From the NCBI RefSeq assembly GCF_012976305.1, contig NZ_JABDSR010000006.1, forward strand, positions 1-64,000: 64,000 nucleotides of DNA, written 5' to 3'. Under the pieces are notes generated by a model, which saw only the letters and a list, made by a program, of their open reading frames with translations, made no database searches and was not told where the DNA came from. A program made the position numbers and the translations under genes. Positions 30,417 through 39,709 of this stretch are shown here, piece after piece (the stretch's first letter is position 1; every line of letters begins with the position of its first letter). This DNA comes from Peptoniphilus faecalis. Its GTDB lineage: Bacteria; Bacillota; Clostridia; Tissierellales; Peptoniphilaceae.

Positions 30417-30627
30417 TTTCCCGCCACCCTTTTAATTTTTATTATTATATCATAAATAAATTTTTATAAAAGATAAGTTGTATAAATGAAAAATTTAAAA
30501 AATTTATTATTTTAACATTTTTGATATTTGACGAGTTAAACTAAACACAAAACTATTTTAAAATTATTCTTTATATAAATGCAAAAAGTGAATTGAGTTT
30601 GATAAATATTTATTGTTATTTTTACAC

Positions 30628-30740
30628 AAAAAACTCCATCTTATTTTAAATTTTTGAGTTTAATTTTTATTATAAAAAACTCCATCTTATTTTAAATTTT
30701 TGAGTTTAATTTTTATTATAAAAAACTCATCTTTTTTGTT
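30628..30740. repeat. 46-bp tandem repeat (two full copies and a partial third)
   Basis: The unit beginning AAAAAACTCCATC and ending GAGTTTAATTTTTATTAT is repeated at 30628-30673 and 30674-30719; a third copy starts and diverges after about 13 bases. Each unit contains AAACTC and GAGTTT, so the RNA can fold into alternative hairpins. It lies within the 372-bp gap before the glutathione peroxidase gene; the rest of that gap (30417-30627) is AT-rich with nothing recognisable. Confidence 0.85.
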
Positions 30741-30788
30741 AATTTTTTTATTTTGTGGGTAAACTATTGGTGATTAGGAGGCTAAAAA

Positions 30789-31328
30789 ATGATTTATGAT
30801 TATAAAGTAGAAAAACAAGATGGCAGTTTTTTGGAATTAAGAGATTTAAAGGGTAAGGTTATATTAATTGTTAACACTGCTACAAAATGTGGATTCACTC
30901 CACAATATGAAGACCTTGAAAATTTATATGAAAAGTATCACGATAAGGGTCTAGAAATAATTGACATACCTTGCAATCAATTTAAAGAACAAGCACCTGA
31001 AAGTGACTCAGAAATTACACATTTTTGTCAAATCAATTATAACATTAAATTTCCACAAATGAAAAAAGCTGATGTCAATGGTGAAAATGAAATTGAACTC
31101 TATAAATTTTTAAAATCTCAAAAGGGTTTTGAAGGTTTTGGGAAGGACCCTAAAGCAATTGCAATGTCAACTCTATTAAAAACTATTGACAAAGATTATA
31201 AAAATAACCCCGACATAAAGTGGAATTTTACTAAATTTTTAGTTAATAGAGATGGTGAAGTTGTGGCAAGGTTTGAACCAACTGAAAAGATGACAAAAAT
31301 AGACGAAAAAATTGCTGAGCTAATTTAA
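30789..31328 (+). CDS. Glutathione peroxidase family protein
   Basis: Reduces peroxides at a thiol active site, in bacteria usually with thioredoxin rather than glutathione. The 179 residues carry the peroxidatic Cys in NTATKCGFTPQYEDLE (near 36), the Gln in IPCNQFKEQ (near 70) and the Trp-Asn in KWNFTKFLVNRDG (near 150); this is the usual Cys version, not selenocysteine. AGGAGG precedes the ATG. Monocistronic. With Dps it forms part of the oxidative-stress defence of this anaerobe. Confidence 0.93.
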   Translation: MIYDYKVEKQDGSFLELRDLKGKVILIVNTATKCGFTPQYEDLENLYEKYHDKGLEIIDIPCNQFKEQAPESDSEITHFCQINYNIKFPQMKKADVNGENEIELYKFLKSQKGFEGFGKDPKAIAMSTLLKTIDKDYKNNPDIKWNFTKFLVNRDGEVVARFEPTEKMTKIDEKIAELI

Positions 31329-31354
31329 TTTCAATATAATTTTATTATGTACTT

Positions 31355-31385
31355 GAAGCTTCTGTATAAATCTTACAGAAGCTTC
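31355..31385. terminator. Strong hairpin between glutathione peroxidase and tuf
   Basis: A perfect 12-bp stem GAAGCTTCTGTA / TACAGAAGCTTC with a 7-base loop lies between the two convergent genes. The T run is short on both sides, so termination efficiency is uncertain, but the position fits a shared terminator. Confidence 0.6.
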
Positions 31386-31472
31386 TCTTATATGCACTAA
31401 AAACAACAAAAATAAGAGCAGTTGCCTGCCCCATTTTATAAGTTTTATTTTTTTAATTTCTAATCCCATTGA

Positions 31473-32666
31473 TTAGTCAAGAATCTTTGATACTACTCCT
31501 GATGCTACTGTTCTTCCACCTTCACGAATGGCAAATCTTAGTCCTTCGTCCATTGCTATTGGTGTGATTAGTGTTACTGTAAATGTGGAGTTGTCTCCTG
31601 GCATTACCATTTCTGTTCCTTCTTTTAGTTGGATATCTCCTGTTACGTCTGTTGTTCTGAAGTAAAATTGTGGTCTGTATCCGTTAAAAAATGGTGTGTG
31701 TCTTCCGCCTTCTTCTTTTGTTAGTACGTATACTTCGGCTTCAAATTTTGTGTGGGGATGTATTGTTCCTGGTGCTGCTAGTACTTGTCCTCTTTGGATT
31801 TCTTCTCTTTGTACTCCTCTTAGTAGTGCTCCTATATTGTCTCCTGCTTGAGCTTGGTCTAGTTGTTTTCTAAACATTTCTACACCTGTTACTACTACTT
31901 GTCTTTTTTCTTCTGTTAAGCCTACTACTTCTACTGTGTCCCCTACTTTTACTACGCCTTGTTCTACTCTTCCTGTTGCTACTGTTCCTCTTCCTGTGAT
32001 TGAGAAGATGTCTTCTATTGGCATTAGGAATGGGTGTTCTGTGTCTCTTGCTGGTGTTGGAATGTATTCGTCTACTGCTTCCATTAGTTTTACGATTTTG
32101 TCTCCCCATTCTCCGTCTGGATCGTCTAATGCTTTTAGTGCTGATCCTACTATGATTGGTGTGTTGTCTCCATCAAAATCGTATTCTGATAGCAAGTCCC
32201 TTACTTCCATTTCTACTAATTCTATTAGTTCTGGATCGTCTACTTGGTCTTCTTTGTTTAGGAATACTACTATCTTTGGTACTCCTACTTGACGTGCTAG
32301 TAGAATGTGTTCTCTTGTTTGTGGCATTGGACCGTCAGCTGCTGATACTACTAGGATAGCTCCGTCCATTTGTGCTGCTCCTGTGATCATGTTCTTTACA
32401 TAGTCAGCGTGTCCTGGGCAGTCTACGTGTGCGTAGTGTCTGTTTGGTGTTTCGTATTCTACGTGAGATGTGGATATTGTGATTCCTCTTTCTCTTTCTT
32501 CTGGCGCTTTATCAATGTGAGCGTAATCTACGAATTCTCCACTGCCATATCTCTTGTTCATTACAAGTGTGATTGCTGCTGTTAGTGTTGTTTTACCGTG
32601 GTCAACGTGACCAATTGTTCCAATGTTTACATGTGGTTTGTTTCTTTCAAATTTTGCTTTAGCCAT
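31473..32666 (-). CDS. tuf: Elongation factor Tu
   Basis: Delivers aminoacyl-tRNA to the ribosome in a GTP-dependent manner. The 397-residue protein has all G motifs: [22 protein letters not shown] and NKED, then GSALKALDD. Domains 2 and 3 are intact ([13 protein letters not shown] ... [10 protein letters not shown]). It is the last gene of the str operon, 18 bp after fusA. Its codon choice is visibly restricted, as expected for a very highly expressed gene. Confidence 0.99.
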   Translation of the reverse strand: MAKAKFERNKPHVNIGTIGHVDHGKTTLTAAITLVMNKRYGSGEFVDYAHIDKAPEERERGITISTSHVEYETPNRHYAHVDCPGHADYVKNMITGAAQMDGAILVVSAADGPMPQTREHILLARQVGVPKIVVFLNKEDQVDDPELIELVEMEVRDLLSEYDFDGDNTPIIVGSALKALDDPDGEWGDKIVKLMEAVDEYIPTPARDTEHPFLMPIEDIFSITGRGTVATGRVEQGVVKVGDTVEVVGLTEEKRQVVVTGVEMFRKQLDQAQAGDNIGALLRGVQREEIQRGQVLAAPGTIHPHTKFEAEVYVLTKEEGGRHTPFFNGYRPQFYFRTTDVTGDIQLKEGTEMVMPGDNSTFTVTLITPIAMDEGLRFAIREGGRTVASGVVSKILD

Positions 32667-32684
32667 TATTAATCCTCCTAAATA

Positions 32685-34760
32685 TTAGTTTTTCTTTTTA
32701 TCTCCAACTACTTCTTCAGCAATTGATGCTGGTACTTCTTCGTAGTGATCAAATTGCATTGAGTAGTTTGCTCTTCCTTGTGTGTTTGAACGAAGGCTAG
32801 TTGCGTAACCAAACATTTCTGCTAGTGGTACATAAGCTGTAACGATTTGAGCTCCAGCTACAAGCTCCATACCTTCCATTCTTCCACGTCTTGAGTTAAT
32901 ATCTCCGATTACATCTCCCATGTATTCTTCAGGAGTTGTAACTTCAACCTTCATCATAGGTTCAAGAAGTACTGGATCTGCTTTTGCAAGTGCATCTCTA
33001 ACTGCCATAGAACCAGCAATCTTAAATGCCATTTCAGAAGAGTCAACTTCGTGATAAGAACCATCATAAAGAGTTACCTTAACATCAAGTACTTCGTATC
33101 CGCCGACAATACCTGATTTTAATGCTTCTTCAATACCTTGTTGAGTAGGTCCAATAAATTCTTTAGGAATTGCACCACCAACTACGGCATTTTCAAATAC
33201 AAAACCTTCGCCTGGTTTATTAGGTTCAATTCTGATTTTAGCGTGACCATATTGTCCACGACCACCTGATTGACGAGCATATTTAGCTTCGCCTTCAGCA
33301 GCCTTCTTAATACCTTCTCTATAAGAAACTTGAGGGTTACCAATGTTAGCCTCAACTTTAAATTCTCTTAAAAGTCTATCAACAATTATGTCAAGATGAA
33401 GTTCACCCATTCCTGCGATAATTGTTTGACCAGTTTCTTCATCAGTATATGTTTTAAAAGTTGGATCTTCTTCAGCAAGTTTTGCTAATGCAAGAGCCAT
33501 CTTATCTTGAGAAGCTTTAGTCTTTGGTTCAATTGCAACAGAGATAACTGGTTCTGGAAATTCCATGTTTTCAAGAATTACTAAACTCTTTTCATCACAA
33601 AGAGTATCACCAGTAGTAGTATCTTTAAGACCTACAGCTGCAGCAATTTCTCCTGCGTGGACTTCTTCAATTTCTTGTCTTTTGTTTGCGTGCATTTGAA
33701 GAATTCTTCCGATTCTTTCTCTCTTGCCCTTAGTTGAATTCATTACATATGAACCAGCTTGTAATACTCCAGAGTAAACTCTAAAGTAGGCAAGTTTACC
33801 AACATATGGGTCAGTAACAATTTTAAATGCAAGTGCTGAAAAAGGTTCATCATCTGATGAATGTCTGTCTACTTCATTTCCATCCATGTCAGTACCTATG
33901 ATTGCAGGAACATCAATTGGAGATGGAAGATAGTCGATGATTGCATCAAGAAGAAGTTGAACTCCTTTATTCTTGTATGAAGATCCACAAGATACTGGAG
34001 TAATTTCAACAGCAAGTGTACCCTTTCTTATAGCTTTTTTAAGAAGCTCTTTGTCGATTTCTTCGCCTTCAAGATAAGCCATCATTAAGTCTTCATCAAA
34101 CTCTGAAGCTTTTTCAATTAATTTTTCTCTATATTCATTTGCAAGGTCTAGGTATTCTTCTGGAACATCAGTAATTTCGATTTCTTTTCCTAGCTCATCC
34201 TTGTAAATTTCCGCTTTCATTTCAACAAGATCAATCATTCCAATAAATGTATCTTCAGCTCCTATTGGAACTTGAATTGGAATTGGATTGCCATGTAATT
34301 TTTTATCAATAGTGTCAACTGATCTAAAGAAATCAGCTCCTGTAACATCCATCTTGTTAATATGAGCAATTCTTGGAACATGATATTTATCTGCTTGTCT
34401 CCAAACAGTTTCAGATTGAGGTTCTACACCACTTTTCGCATCGAAAAGTGCAACTGCACCATCAAGTACTCTTAGAGATCTTTCAACTTCAACTGTAAAG
34501 TCCACGTGTCCTGGAGTATCAATAATGTTAAGTCTGTATCCCTTCCAGTGAGCAGTAGTAGCCGCAGAAGTAATTGTAATACCTCTTTCTTGTTCTTGTT
34601 CCATCCAGTCCATTTGTGCTGCACCTTCGTGAGTTTCACCTATTTTGTGAATCTTTCCAGCGTAAAAAAGAATACGTTCAGTAGTAGTAGTCTTTCCAGC
34701 ATCAATATGGGCCATAATACCAATATTTCTATATTTTTCTAATGGTATTTCGCGAGCCAT
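32685..34760 (-). CDS. fusA: Elongation factor G
   Basis: GTPase that drives ribosome translocation. 691 residues with [18 protein letters not shown] (P-loop), [22 protein letters not shown] and the C-terminal domains IV-V ([29 protein letters not shown]). Full family length. It is third in the operon rpsL-rpsG-fusA-tuf, 15 bp after rpsG. Confidence 0.99.
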   Translation of the reverse strand: MAREIPLEKYRNIGIMAHIDAGKTTTTERILFYAGKIHKIGETHEGAAQMDWMEQEQERGITITSAATTAHWKGYRLNIIDTPGHVDFTVEVERSLRVLDGAVALFDAKSGVEPQSETVWRQADKYHVPRIAHINKMDVTGADFFRSVDTIDKKLHGNPIPIQVPIGAEDTFIGMIDLVEMKAEIYKDELGKEIEITDVPEEYLDLANEYREKLIEKASEFDEDLMMAYLEGEEIDKELLKKAIRKGTLAVEITPVSCGSSYKNKGVQLLLDAIIDYLPSPIDVPAIIGTDMDGNEVDRHSSDDEPFSALAFKIVTDPYVGKLAYFRVYSGVLQAGSYVMNSTKGKRERIGRILQMHANKRQEIEEVHAGEIAAAVGLKDTTTGDTLCDEKSLVILENMEFPEPVISVAIEPKTKASQDKMALALAKLAEEDPTFKTYTDEETGQTIIAGMGELHLDIIVDRLLREFKVEANIGNPQVSYREGIKKAAEGEAKYARQSGGRGQYGHAKIRIEPNKPGEGFVFENAVVGGAIPKEFIGPTQQGIEEALKSGIVGGYEVLDVKVTLYDGSYHEVDSSEMAFKIAGSMAVRDALAKADPVLLEPMMKVEVTTPEEYMGDVIGDINSRRGRMEGMELVAGAQIVTAYVPLAEMFGYATSLRSNTQGRANYSMQFDHYEEVPASIAEEVVGDKKKN

Positions 34761-34775
34761 AAATTCCTCCCCTTA

Positions 34776-35246
34776 TTACCATCTATAGTGAGCAAAGGCC
34801 TTGTTAGCTTCTGCTGTTCTATGCATTTCATCTTTTCTCTTAACGCTTCCGCCTAATCCATTAGATGCATCAAGTATTTCTTTTGCAAGTCTTTCATCCA
34901 TAGTCTTTTCGCCTCTGGCTCTTGCATATTTAACTAACCATCTAAGTCCTAAAGTTTGACGTCTTTCCGGTCTAACTTCCATTGGAACTTGGTAAGTAGC
35001 ACCGCCTATTCTTCTTCCCTTTACTTCAAGCACAGGCATTACATTATTAAGTGCCTTATAAAATATTTCAAGTGCGTCTTCTCCAGTTTGTTCTGCTATC
35101 TTTTCAAGTGCTGCATAGACAATTCTTTGAGCAGTACCTTTTTTCCCATCAAGCATAACATTATTTATAAGTTTAGTGATAACCACATCACTATAAATTG
35201 GATCAGCCATAACTTCACGTTTTTGGATATGTCCTTTTCTTGGCAT
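34776..35246 (-). CDS. rpsG: 30S ribosomal protein S7
   Basis: 156-residue primary 16S rRNA-binding protein that nucleates the head of the small subunit. Typical segments are [40 protein letters not shown] and the closing [15 protein letters not shown]. It is separated from rpsL by an unusually long 91-bp spacer that may hold a regulatory RNA structure. Confidence 0.99.
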   Translation of the reverse strand: MPRKGHIQKREVMADPIYSDVVITKLINNVMLDGKKGTAQRIVYAALEKIAEQTGEDALEIFYKALNNVMPVLEVKGRRIGGATYQVPMEVRPERRQTLGLRWLVKYARARGEKTMDERLAKEILDASNGLGGSVKRKDEMHRTAEANKAFAHYRW

Positions 35247-35285
35247 AACTTCCCTCCTTAACTATTTTCAGTCGATTCATTGGTA

Positions 35286-35296
35286 CTCAGGTTGAG
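35286..35296 (-). promoter_or_regulatory. Possible S7-type regulatory hairpin between rpsL and rpsG
   Basis: The rpsL-rpsG spacer (35247-35337) is much longer than the other gaps in this operon. On the minus strand CTCA-ACC-TGAG can fold as a small hairpin within GC-richer sequence. In Escherichia coli the equivalent spacer binds S7 for feedback control; equivalence here is only suggested by position. Confidence 0.3.
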
Positions 35297-35337
35297 CCCG
35301 TAAGCCAAAAATCTATAAATTCTCATAAAAAATTCAA

Positions 35338-35751
35338 TCAATTTTTAGGTTTTTTAGTACCATATTTAGATCTAGATTGCTTTCTGTCTGTAACTCCAGC
35401 TGTATCAAGAGTACCTCTAACAATATGGTATCTAACACCTGGTAAATCCTTAACTCTTCCACCACGGATTAAAACAACACTGTGTTCTTGTAAGTTGTGT
35501 CCGATTCCTGGAATATAAGCCATAACTTCGTATCCATTTGTCAAACGAACTCTGGCAACTTTTCTAAGAGCTGAATTCGGTTTCTTAGGTGTTACTGTTC
35601 TTACTGCAACACATACTCCTCTTTTTTGTGGAGAATTAACTTCAGTTTCAACTTTTTTAAGTGTGTCATAATTTACATCAAGAGCTGGTGACTTAGATTT
35701 ACTGTGAATTTTCTTTCTACCATTTCTTACTAATTGGTTAATTGTAGGCAT
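35338..35751 (-). CDS. rpsL: 30S ribosomal protein S12
   Basis: 137-residue decoding-centre protein. It starts [19 protein letters not shown] at 35751 with GGAGGTG before it; an in-frame GTG within that site is rejected. It carries the Firmicute-type insertion near residues 20-40 and the conserved [15 protein letters not shown] and [19 protein letters not shown] segments. The lysines linked to streptomycin resistance when mutated are wild type. First gene of the str operon with its own promoter. Confidence 0.98.
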   Translation of the reverse strand: MPTINQLVRNGRKKIHSKSKSPALDVNYDTLKKVETEVNSPQKRGVCVAVRTVTPKKPNSALRKVARVRLTNGYEVMAYIPGIGHNLQEHSVVLIRGGRVKDLPGVRYHIVRGTLDTAGVTDRKQSRSKYGTKKPKN

Positions 35752-35794
35752 TAATTGCACCTCCTATTTTAATAATAGCATTAGACATTTCAAA

Positions 35795-35816
35795 GACTAC
35801 CTAGTATCAGGTAGCC
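35795..35816 (-). promoter_or_regulatory. Leader hairpin of the str operon
   Basis: GGCTACCT / AGGTAGTC stem with a 6-base loop and one mismatch, between the promoter and rpsL. A short TCTTT follows on the minus strand, so a weak attenuator is possible. Confidence 0.4.
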
Positions 35817-35838
35817 TTTTCATCTCAAATACTCATCA

Positions 35839-35867
35839 ATTTTACCATTACAAAACAATTAAGTCAA
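35839..35867 (-). promoter_or_regulatory. Promoter of the str operon
   Basis: TTGACT (35862-35867), 17 bases, TAAAAT (35839-35844) on the minus strand, immediately after the terminator of the preceding genes. The leader to rpsL is about 80 bases. Confidence 0.75.
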
Positions 35868-35870
35868 TAA

Positions 35871-35904
35871 AAAATATGAGAAATTCGCCAAATTCTCATA
35901 TTTT
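35871..35904 (-). terminator. Terminator after the paired membrane-protein genes
   Basis: 12-bp stem AAAATATGAGAA / TTCTCATATTTT with a 10-base loop and T-rich flanks on both sides, 43 bp after the membrane-protein stop codon. It isolates the str operon from upstream transcription. Confidence 0.82.
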
Positions 35905-35946
35905 TTTAAATTATTTTAAGTTTTAACTCCTTATAATTTTTTTATC

Positions 35947-36552
35947 CTAAATTCTGTCTAAATAAAAATCAAATCTATTAATGTTTATAAAATTATAAAT
36001 ACTAAAGAAAATAAAAATTAATAAAAATAAAATTTGAAAACTAATAAAAGTTTTTCTGTAATTATCTTTTTCTACAAAAATTTTAGAAAGTAATTTTTTT
36101 GATAAATAATAGCTAAGCCACAAGATAACTAATATACAGCATGACAAAACAATTGAAAACTCAATTTTTTTAAAGGAATTGATTTTATGACCATCTTCAA
36201 GTGTCATAAAAAATATTAGTTGATAAATTATAAGAATAGCTTGTGCAATAATTGTTGTTATTTTATAAAGTCTTGGGTCGTCTTTGTACTTATTTTTCAA
36301 AATATCTTCTGTGTAAGTTCTGTAAACAAAATATGCTACAAGACCAAAAACTGCTAAATATATATATGGCTTATTTTGACTAAAAACAATGCCAATCCAA
36401 AAAGACATCATAGTAAAAGCATATATGTAGTTTTCCACTATAACGCTACTTTCAATTTCTATTCCTTTTTTTTCTTTATATCTATAAGTTAATGGAATTA
36501 TTGAAGATATAAGTATGGCTGGTATAAAAAATAATAAAATTAATGATTCCAT
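35947..36552 (-). CDS. Hypothetical polytopic membrane protein (paralogue of neighbour)
   Basis: A 201-residue protein with about six predicted transmembrane helices, ending in NRFDFYLDRI. It is not a family I recognise. The upstream gene encodes a protein of similar size and helix layout whose C-terminal region has the matching motif SRFDFYVER. The two genes overlap by 13 bp and share AT-rich codon use, so they look like an ancient tandem duplication and possibly form a heteromer. Function unknown. Confidence 0.7.
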   Translation of the reverse strand: MESLILLFFIPAILISSIIPLTYRYKEKKGIEIESSVIVENYIYAFTMMSFWIGIVFSQNKPYIYLAVFGLVAYFVYRTYTEDILKNKYKDDPRLYKITTIIAQAILIIYQLIFFMTLEDGHKINSFKKIEFSIVLSCCILVILWLSYYLSKKLLSKIFVEKDNYRKTFISFQILFLLIFIFFSIYNFININRFDFYLDRI

Positions 36553-37184
36553 AATTCCTCTCCTGGTATTTCTTGATGATTTTCTCTTTCTACATAAAAA
36601 TCAAAACGGCTGGCATTTTTTATGTTGTAGGCACTTCCTAAAGCAAATATTAAAATCAAGATAATCTCTGAAATAATAAAAGCCCTTTTCCAAATATCTC
36701 TTTTAAATAAAATACTTTTTAAAATTCTCATGTCTAAAATTATTTTAATGTAGGTTAGAAAAAAGATTGAAATTATTAAAATTTTTTGAAAGTCACTTTT
36801 ATTGTATCCAAAAATAGTATCCCCATCTTTTAATTCTAAAAAGCTAAGGCTTGCTATTAATATAAAAGATATGGAAATAAATAAAATCCTCCACTTAGGC
36901 TCATTTTTATTTTCCAATAACTTCTTTCCCCTTAAGCTATCTGTGTAAAGTTTATAAATAACCCAAATCACAAAATATACGAACATACTGATAATAATTA
37001 TGAGACCAATATTTTGATAAATGTCAGAGTAATATTCTAAGATTAAAAAATTTGTTATTAGGAAGGAATATATTATGTCATTCTCAGAATCTTTTTCTTC
37101 TTTCTTATTTTCTCTTATGTAAATAAAAGTGACTAAGGCTGACGCAAAAATTGCCACTAATACATATATTGTTAAATCACTCAT
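36540..37184 (-). CDS. Hypothetical polytopic membrane protein (paralogue of neighbour)
   Basis: A 214-residue protein with about six transmembrane helices, a charged segment after helix 1 (RENKKEEKDSEND) and a hydrophilic C-terminus following SRFDFYVE. Related in layout to the next gene downstream. Preceded by GAGGTGAATT. No function can be assigned. It lies in the block that separates rpoBC from the str operon. Confidence 0.7.
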   Translation of the reverse strand: MSDLTIYVLVAIFASALVTFIYIRENKKEEKDSENDIIYSFLITNFLILEYYSDIYQNIGLIIIISMFVYFVIWVIYKLYTDSLRGKKLLENKNEPKWRILFISISFILIASLSFLELKDGDTIFGYNKSDFQKILIISIFFLTYIKIILDMRILKSILFKRDIWKRAFIISEIILILIFALGSAYNIKNASRFDFYVERENHQEIPGEELWNH

Positions 37185-37277
37185 TAATTCACCTCAAAAA
37201 TCTTTTATTAATAAATAAAAACTTTTCTTTCTTAATTTATTTTAGCACCCCCATAAAATTTTAAAGAAGTTAAAAAT

Positions 37278-38300
37278 TTAAAAATCAATGCCCAGATTTT
37301 TTAAGTTATCTTCAAGAGAAAATATTCTTTTACCATCTTTACTTATTTCTGACTTTGAATAAATTAAAGAATTAATAATAGATTCTTCCACTGATTCTGC
37401 ACAAGCTTTAAATACTTCATCTAATAAATCTTCTCTTAAAATTCTTATATCTTCAAAAGTATTATCTTTAATTTTATTGGCAGTGGAAAAAGCTATGGCA
37501 ATATCGCCAGAACCATGACCCAAGAAAGATCCAACATTTCCTAGACCAATTGCAGATCTCTTGGCTACTCTTTTTAACTGCCTTGCACTTAGAGGTATAT
37601 CTGTTGCAATTATTATAATAATTGAACCCTTGTCTTTTCCCTCTTTTTTTTCCTTAGATTTTAAATACATTTGGCGACCAATTTCTCTATTTCCTATCTT
37701 TAAATCTTTTATCTTTCCAAAATTTGAAAGAACAAGACTACCAAGTGTATAATTTTTTCCCTTAATTTCAATAATTCTTGAAGATGAACCAATACCACTT
37801 TTTAAATTAAAGGAAATCATACCAGTTCCAGCTCCAACTGATCCTTCTTCAAAATCTTCAGAAATATTTTCAATTGCTTCAAGTACATTTTTTTCTTTTA
37901 CATGAAGCCCTCTCATGTCGTTTATTACTCCGTCATTGCATTCAGTAACAATAATATTTGGAGCACCGCTTTTATTTCCCACATCTTTGTATTTATCAAT
38001 CATCCACTTCATAGATGAATTTAAAACTTCTCCAATACTCATAGTGTTTGTCATAAAAATTGGAGACTCAAGTGTGCCAAGTTCATCAAGTTGAATTAAA
38101 CCCAGGCTTTTTCCATAGCCATTAATTATGTAAGATGCTCCAATTAGTTTTTCTTTAAAAATATCGCCACCATGGGGCATGATGCAAGTAACTCCAGTTT
38201 TTATTTTGCCATCATTAATTGTAGAGTGCCCAACTCTAATGCCCTCAACATCTGTTATTTTATTTAAAGGACCCTTTTTCCTATCAGTAAAAATTTTCAA
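37278..38300 (-). CDS. P1-family (DmpA-like) aminopeptidase
   Basis: A 340-residue protein of the DmpA/BapA family of self-processing N-terminal nucleophile-like hydrolases that release N-terminal residues or beta-amino acids from small peptides. Seen are LNKITDVEGIRVGHSTI at the start, TGVTCIMPHGGD, IINGYGKSLGLIQLDELGTLESP, SVGAGTGMISFNLKSGIGSSSR and the late ARQLKRVAKRSAIGLGNVG. The Ser following Gly in KSGIGSSSR fits the internal cleavage/nucleophile position. The start appears to be TTG behind AAGGAGTGATAAT. It has its own extended -10 promoter (TGA-TATAAT at 38322-38330). Confidence 0.87.
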   Translation of the reverse strand: MKIFTDRKKGPLNKITDVEGIRVGHSTINDGKIKTGVTCIMPHGGDIFKEKLIGASYIINGYGKSLGLIQLDELGTLESPIFMTNTMSIGEVLNSSMKWMIDKYKDVGNKSGAPNIIVTECNDGVINDMRGLHVKEKNVLEAIENISEDFEEGSVGAGTGMISFNLKSGIGSSSRIIEIKGKNYTLGSLVLSNFGKIKDLKIGNREIGRQMYLKSKEKKEGKDKGSIIIIIATDIPLSARQLKRVAKRSAIGLGNVGSFLGHGSGDIAIAFSTANKIKDNTFEDIRILREDLLDEVFKACAESVEESIINSLIYSKSEISKDGKRIFSLEDNLKNLGIDF

Positions 38301-38378
38301 ATTATCACTCCTTATAAGTGAATTATATCAAATAAATTATTTTTTATCTTATATAATAAATTATTTTTTAAACATTTA

Positions 38379-38418
38379 AAAACAAGCAATATAAAATTTG
38401 TTTTATATTGCTTGTTTT
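38379..38418 (-). terminator. Strong terminator after the amino-acid permease gene
   Basis: 18-bp perfect stem AAAACAAGCAATATAAAA pairing with its complement around a 4-base loop, with a T tail on the minus strand, 46 bp after the permease stop codon. Confidence 0.85.
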
Positions 38419-38463
38419 CGATATAGAAAGATGATTTACATAAAGGCAAACTAAATTTTTAAT

Positions 38464-39699
38464 TTACCAACCTGCTGGTAAAATGCCTAAAGTTCCTAAT
38501 ATTGCATATATTATAGTTCCACCATACAACACAATAATCATTAGTTGAATAATTGGACTTGCAAGTTTTCCGCAATTCCAAATAGGTTCTATTTCTCCAT
38601 ATTTTCTAGCATTGTTTACCATAAATATTGGTAATATTGCCATAATAGCTGCAGCGAAAGTTCCTGAAAAATAAACTGCATCTATAAAACTTACCATTCC
38701 TGTTACAGTTAAGAAAAATGGAATGCCAAGAACTACAACCATAATTGGAAGTCTAATTTTTATATCTGTATCACTTTTTAGTTTAAAAAAGTCTACAATA
38801 TTTGATATTAAAGTTTGTGTTATTGGACAGAAAGAAGTAAACATAGCCATTAATGCAAATATGTTAGCAGTAAAAAATGCCCATTGTCCAATTGCTTTAC
38901 CCCATGTTATAGTTGCTACTTGTTCAATTTCGTTTGCTGGTGCTACTATAAAAGTTCCCATAGGAATCATAATTAGTAGTACCGCTACTATTATTTGTCC
39001 TATTAAAAGAGATGGTGCTAATTTTTTTGGATCATGAGCAAGTCCTCTTGCTAAATCAGGAACTAGGTATTGACCTATATAACTAAATGCAGCAATATTA
39101 AATATAGGAATTGCATATTTCCAGTTTTGATTTACTAATCTAGAAACATCAGAACTAGAAGCCATAAAACTAGCTACAGTTAAAATTAATATTAGTGCTA
39201 CCATCAATATTGACATATATTTACTTGCAATACCAACAGCTTTTAAACCTTTATAAGTAATAATTGCTGAAGGTATAAGAAAAATTAAAGTTCCCATCCA
39301 TACAGGCACATTTATCAACTGAGATATTATACTTCCACTTCCATTAAAATATGCTATTAAGCAACTCAGGGAGTTTATAACTACAGCTAAAAAAACTAAA
39401 ATCCTACCCAAACTACCAACATATTTGTCAGCCAAACCTGGCAATTGAATCATTTTTTTTGTTCGTAAAGTTGCTTCGGCTACATAATACATTGATATTA
39501 ATGTTAAAATACCTGATACTACAAGCCAGAATGTAATAATTGGAAATCCGCCTAATCTTGCAGAATAAGCTGTTCCTAATGCTCCAGATCCAATTCCACA
39601 TCCTACTACGGCAAAAACAACTTCAGCAAAGGTCAATTTCTGTATTTTTAAAGCGCCTTCTTCATATACATTATTCATTTCATTGTTTTCATTTTTCAT
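38464..39699 (-). CDS. Amino-acid permease (APC superfamily, aromatic-type)
   Basis: A 411-residue inner-membrane transporter with about 11 helices. The first helix KLTFAEVVFAVVGCGIGSGALGTAYSARLGGF carries the unwound Gly-rich substrate/ion site typical of the APC superfamily; the layout is closest to hydroxy/aromatic amino-acid permeases, but substrate cannot be fixed. The start at 39699 follows GAGGTGAATT; a GTG inside that site is rejected. It lies 10 bp after the nitrilase-family gene and ends at a strong terminator, so it closes the four-gene operon beginning with the dicarboxylate symporter. Confidence 0.82.
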   Translation of the reverse strand: MKNENNEMNNVYEEGALKIQKLTFAEVVFAVVGCGIGSGALGTAYSARLGGFPIITFWLVVSGILTLISMYYVAEATLRTKKMIQLPGLADKYVGSLGRILVFLAVVINSLSCLIAYFNGSGSIISQLINVPVWMGTLIFLIPSAIITYKGLKAVGIASKYMSILMVALILILTVASFMASSSDVSRLVNQNWKYAIPIFNIAAFSYIGQYLVPDLARGLAHDPKKLAPSLLIGQIIVAVLLIMIPMGTFIVAPANEIEQVATITWGKAIGQWAFFTANIFALMAMFTSFCPITQTLISNIVDFFKLKSDTDIKIRLPIMVVVLGIPFFLTVTGMVSFIDAVYFSGTFAAAIMAILPIFMVNNARKYGEIEPIWNCGKLASPIIQLMIIVLYGGTIIYAILGTLGILPAGW

Positions 39700-39709
39700 A
39701 TAATTCACC

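Noticed and set aside
30628-30740. CRISPR array
   Set aside because: The units are directly adjacent without spacers and there are no cas genes.
32156-32585. Plus-strand open frames antisense to tuf
   Set aside because: They are produced by the restricted codon use of a highly expressed gene; their low-complexity Leu/Val/Cys composition and lack of start signals mark them as shadows.
35262-35310. tRNA or small RNA gene between rpsL and rpsG
   Set aside because: No cloverleaf can be drawn; only a short hairpin is visible.
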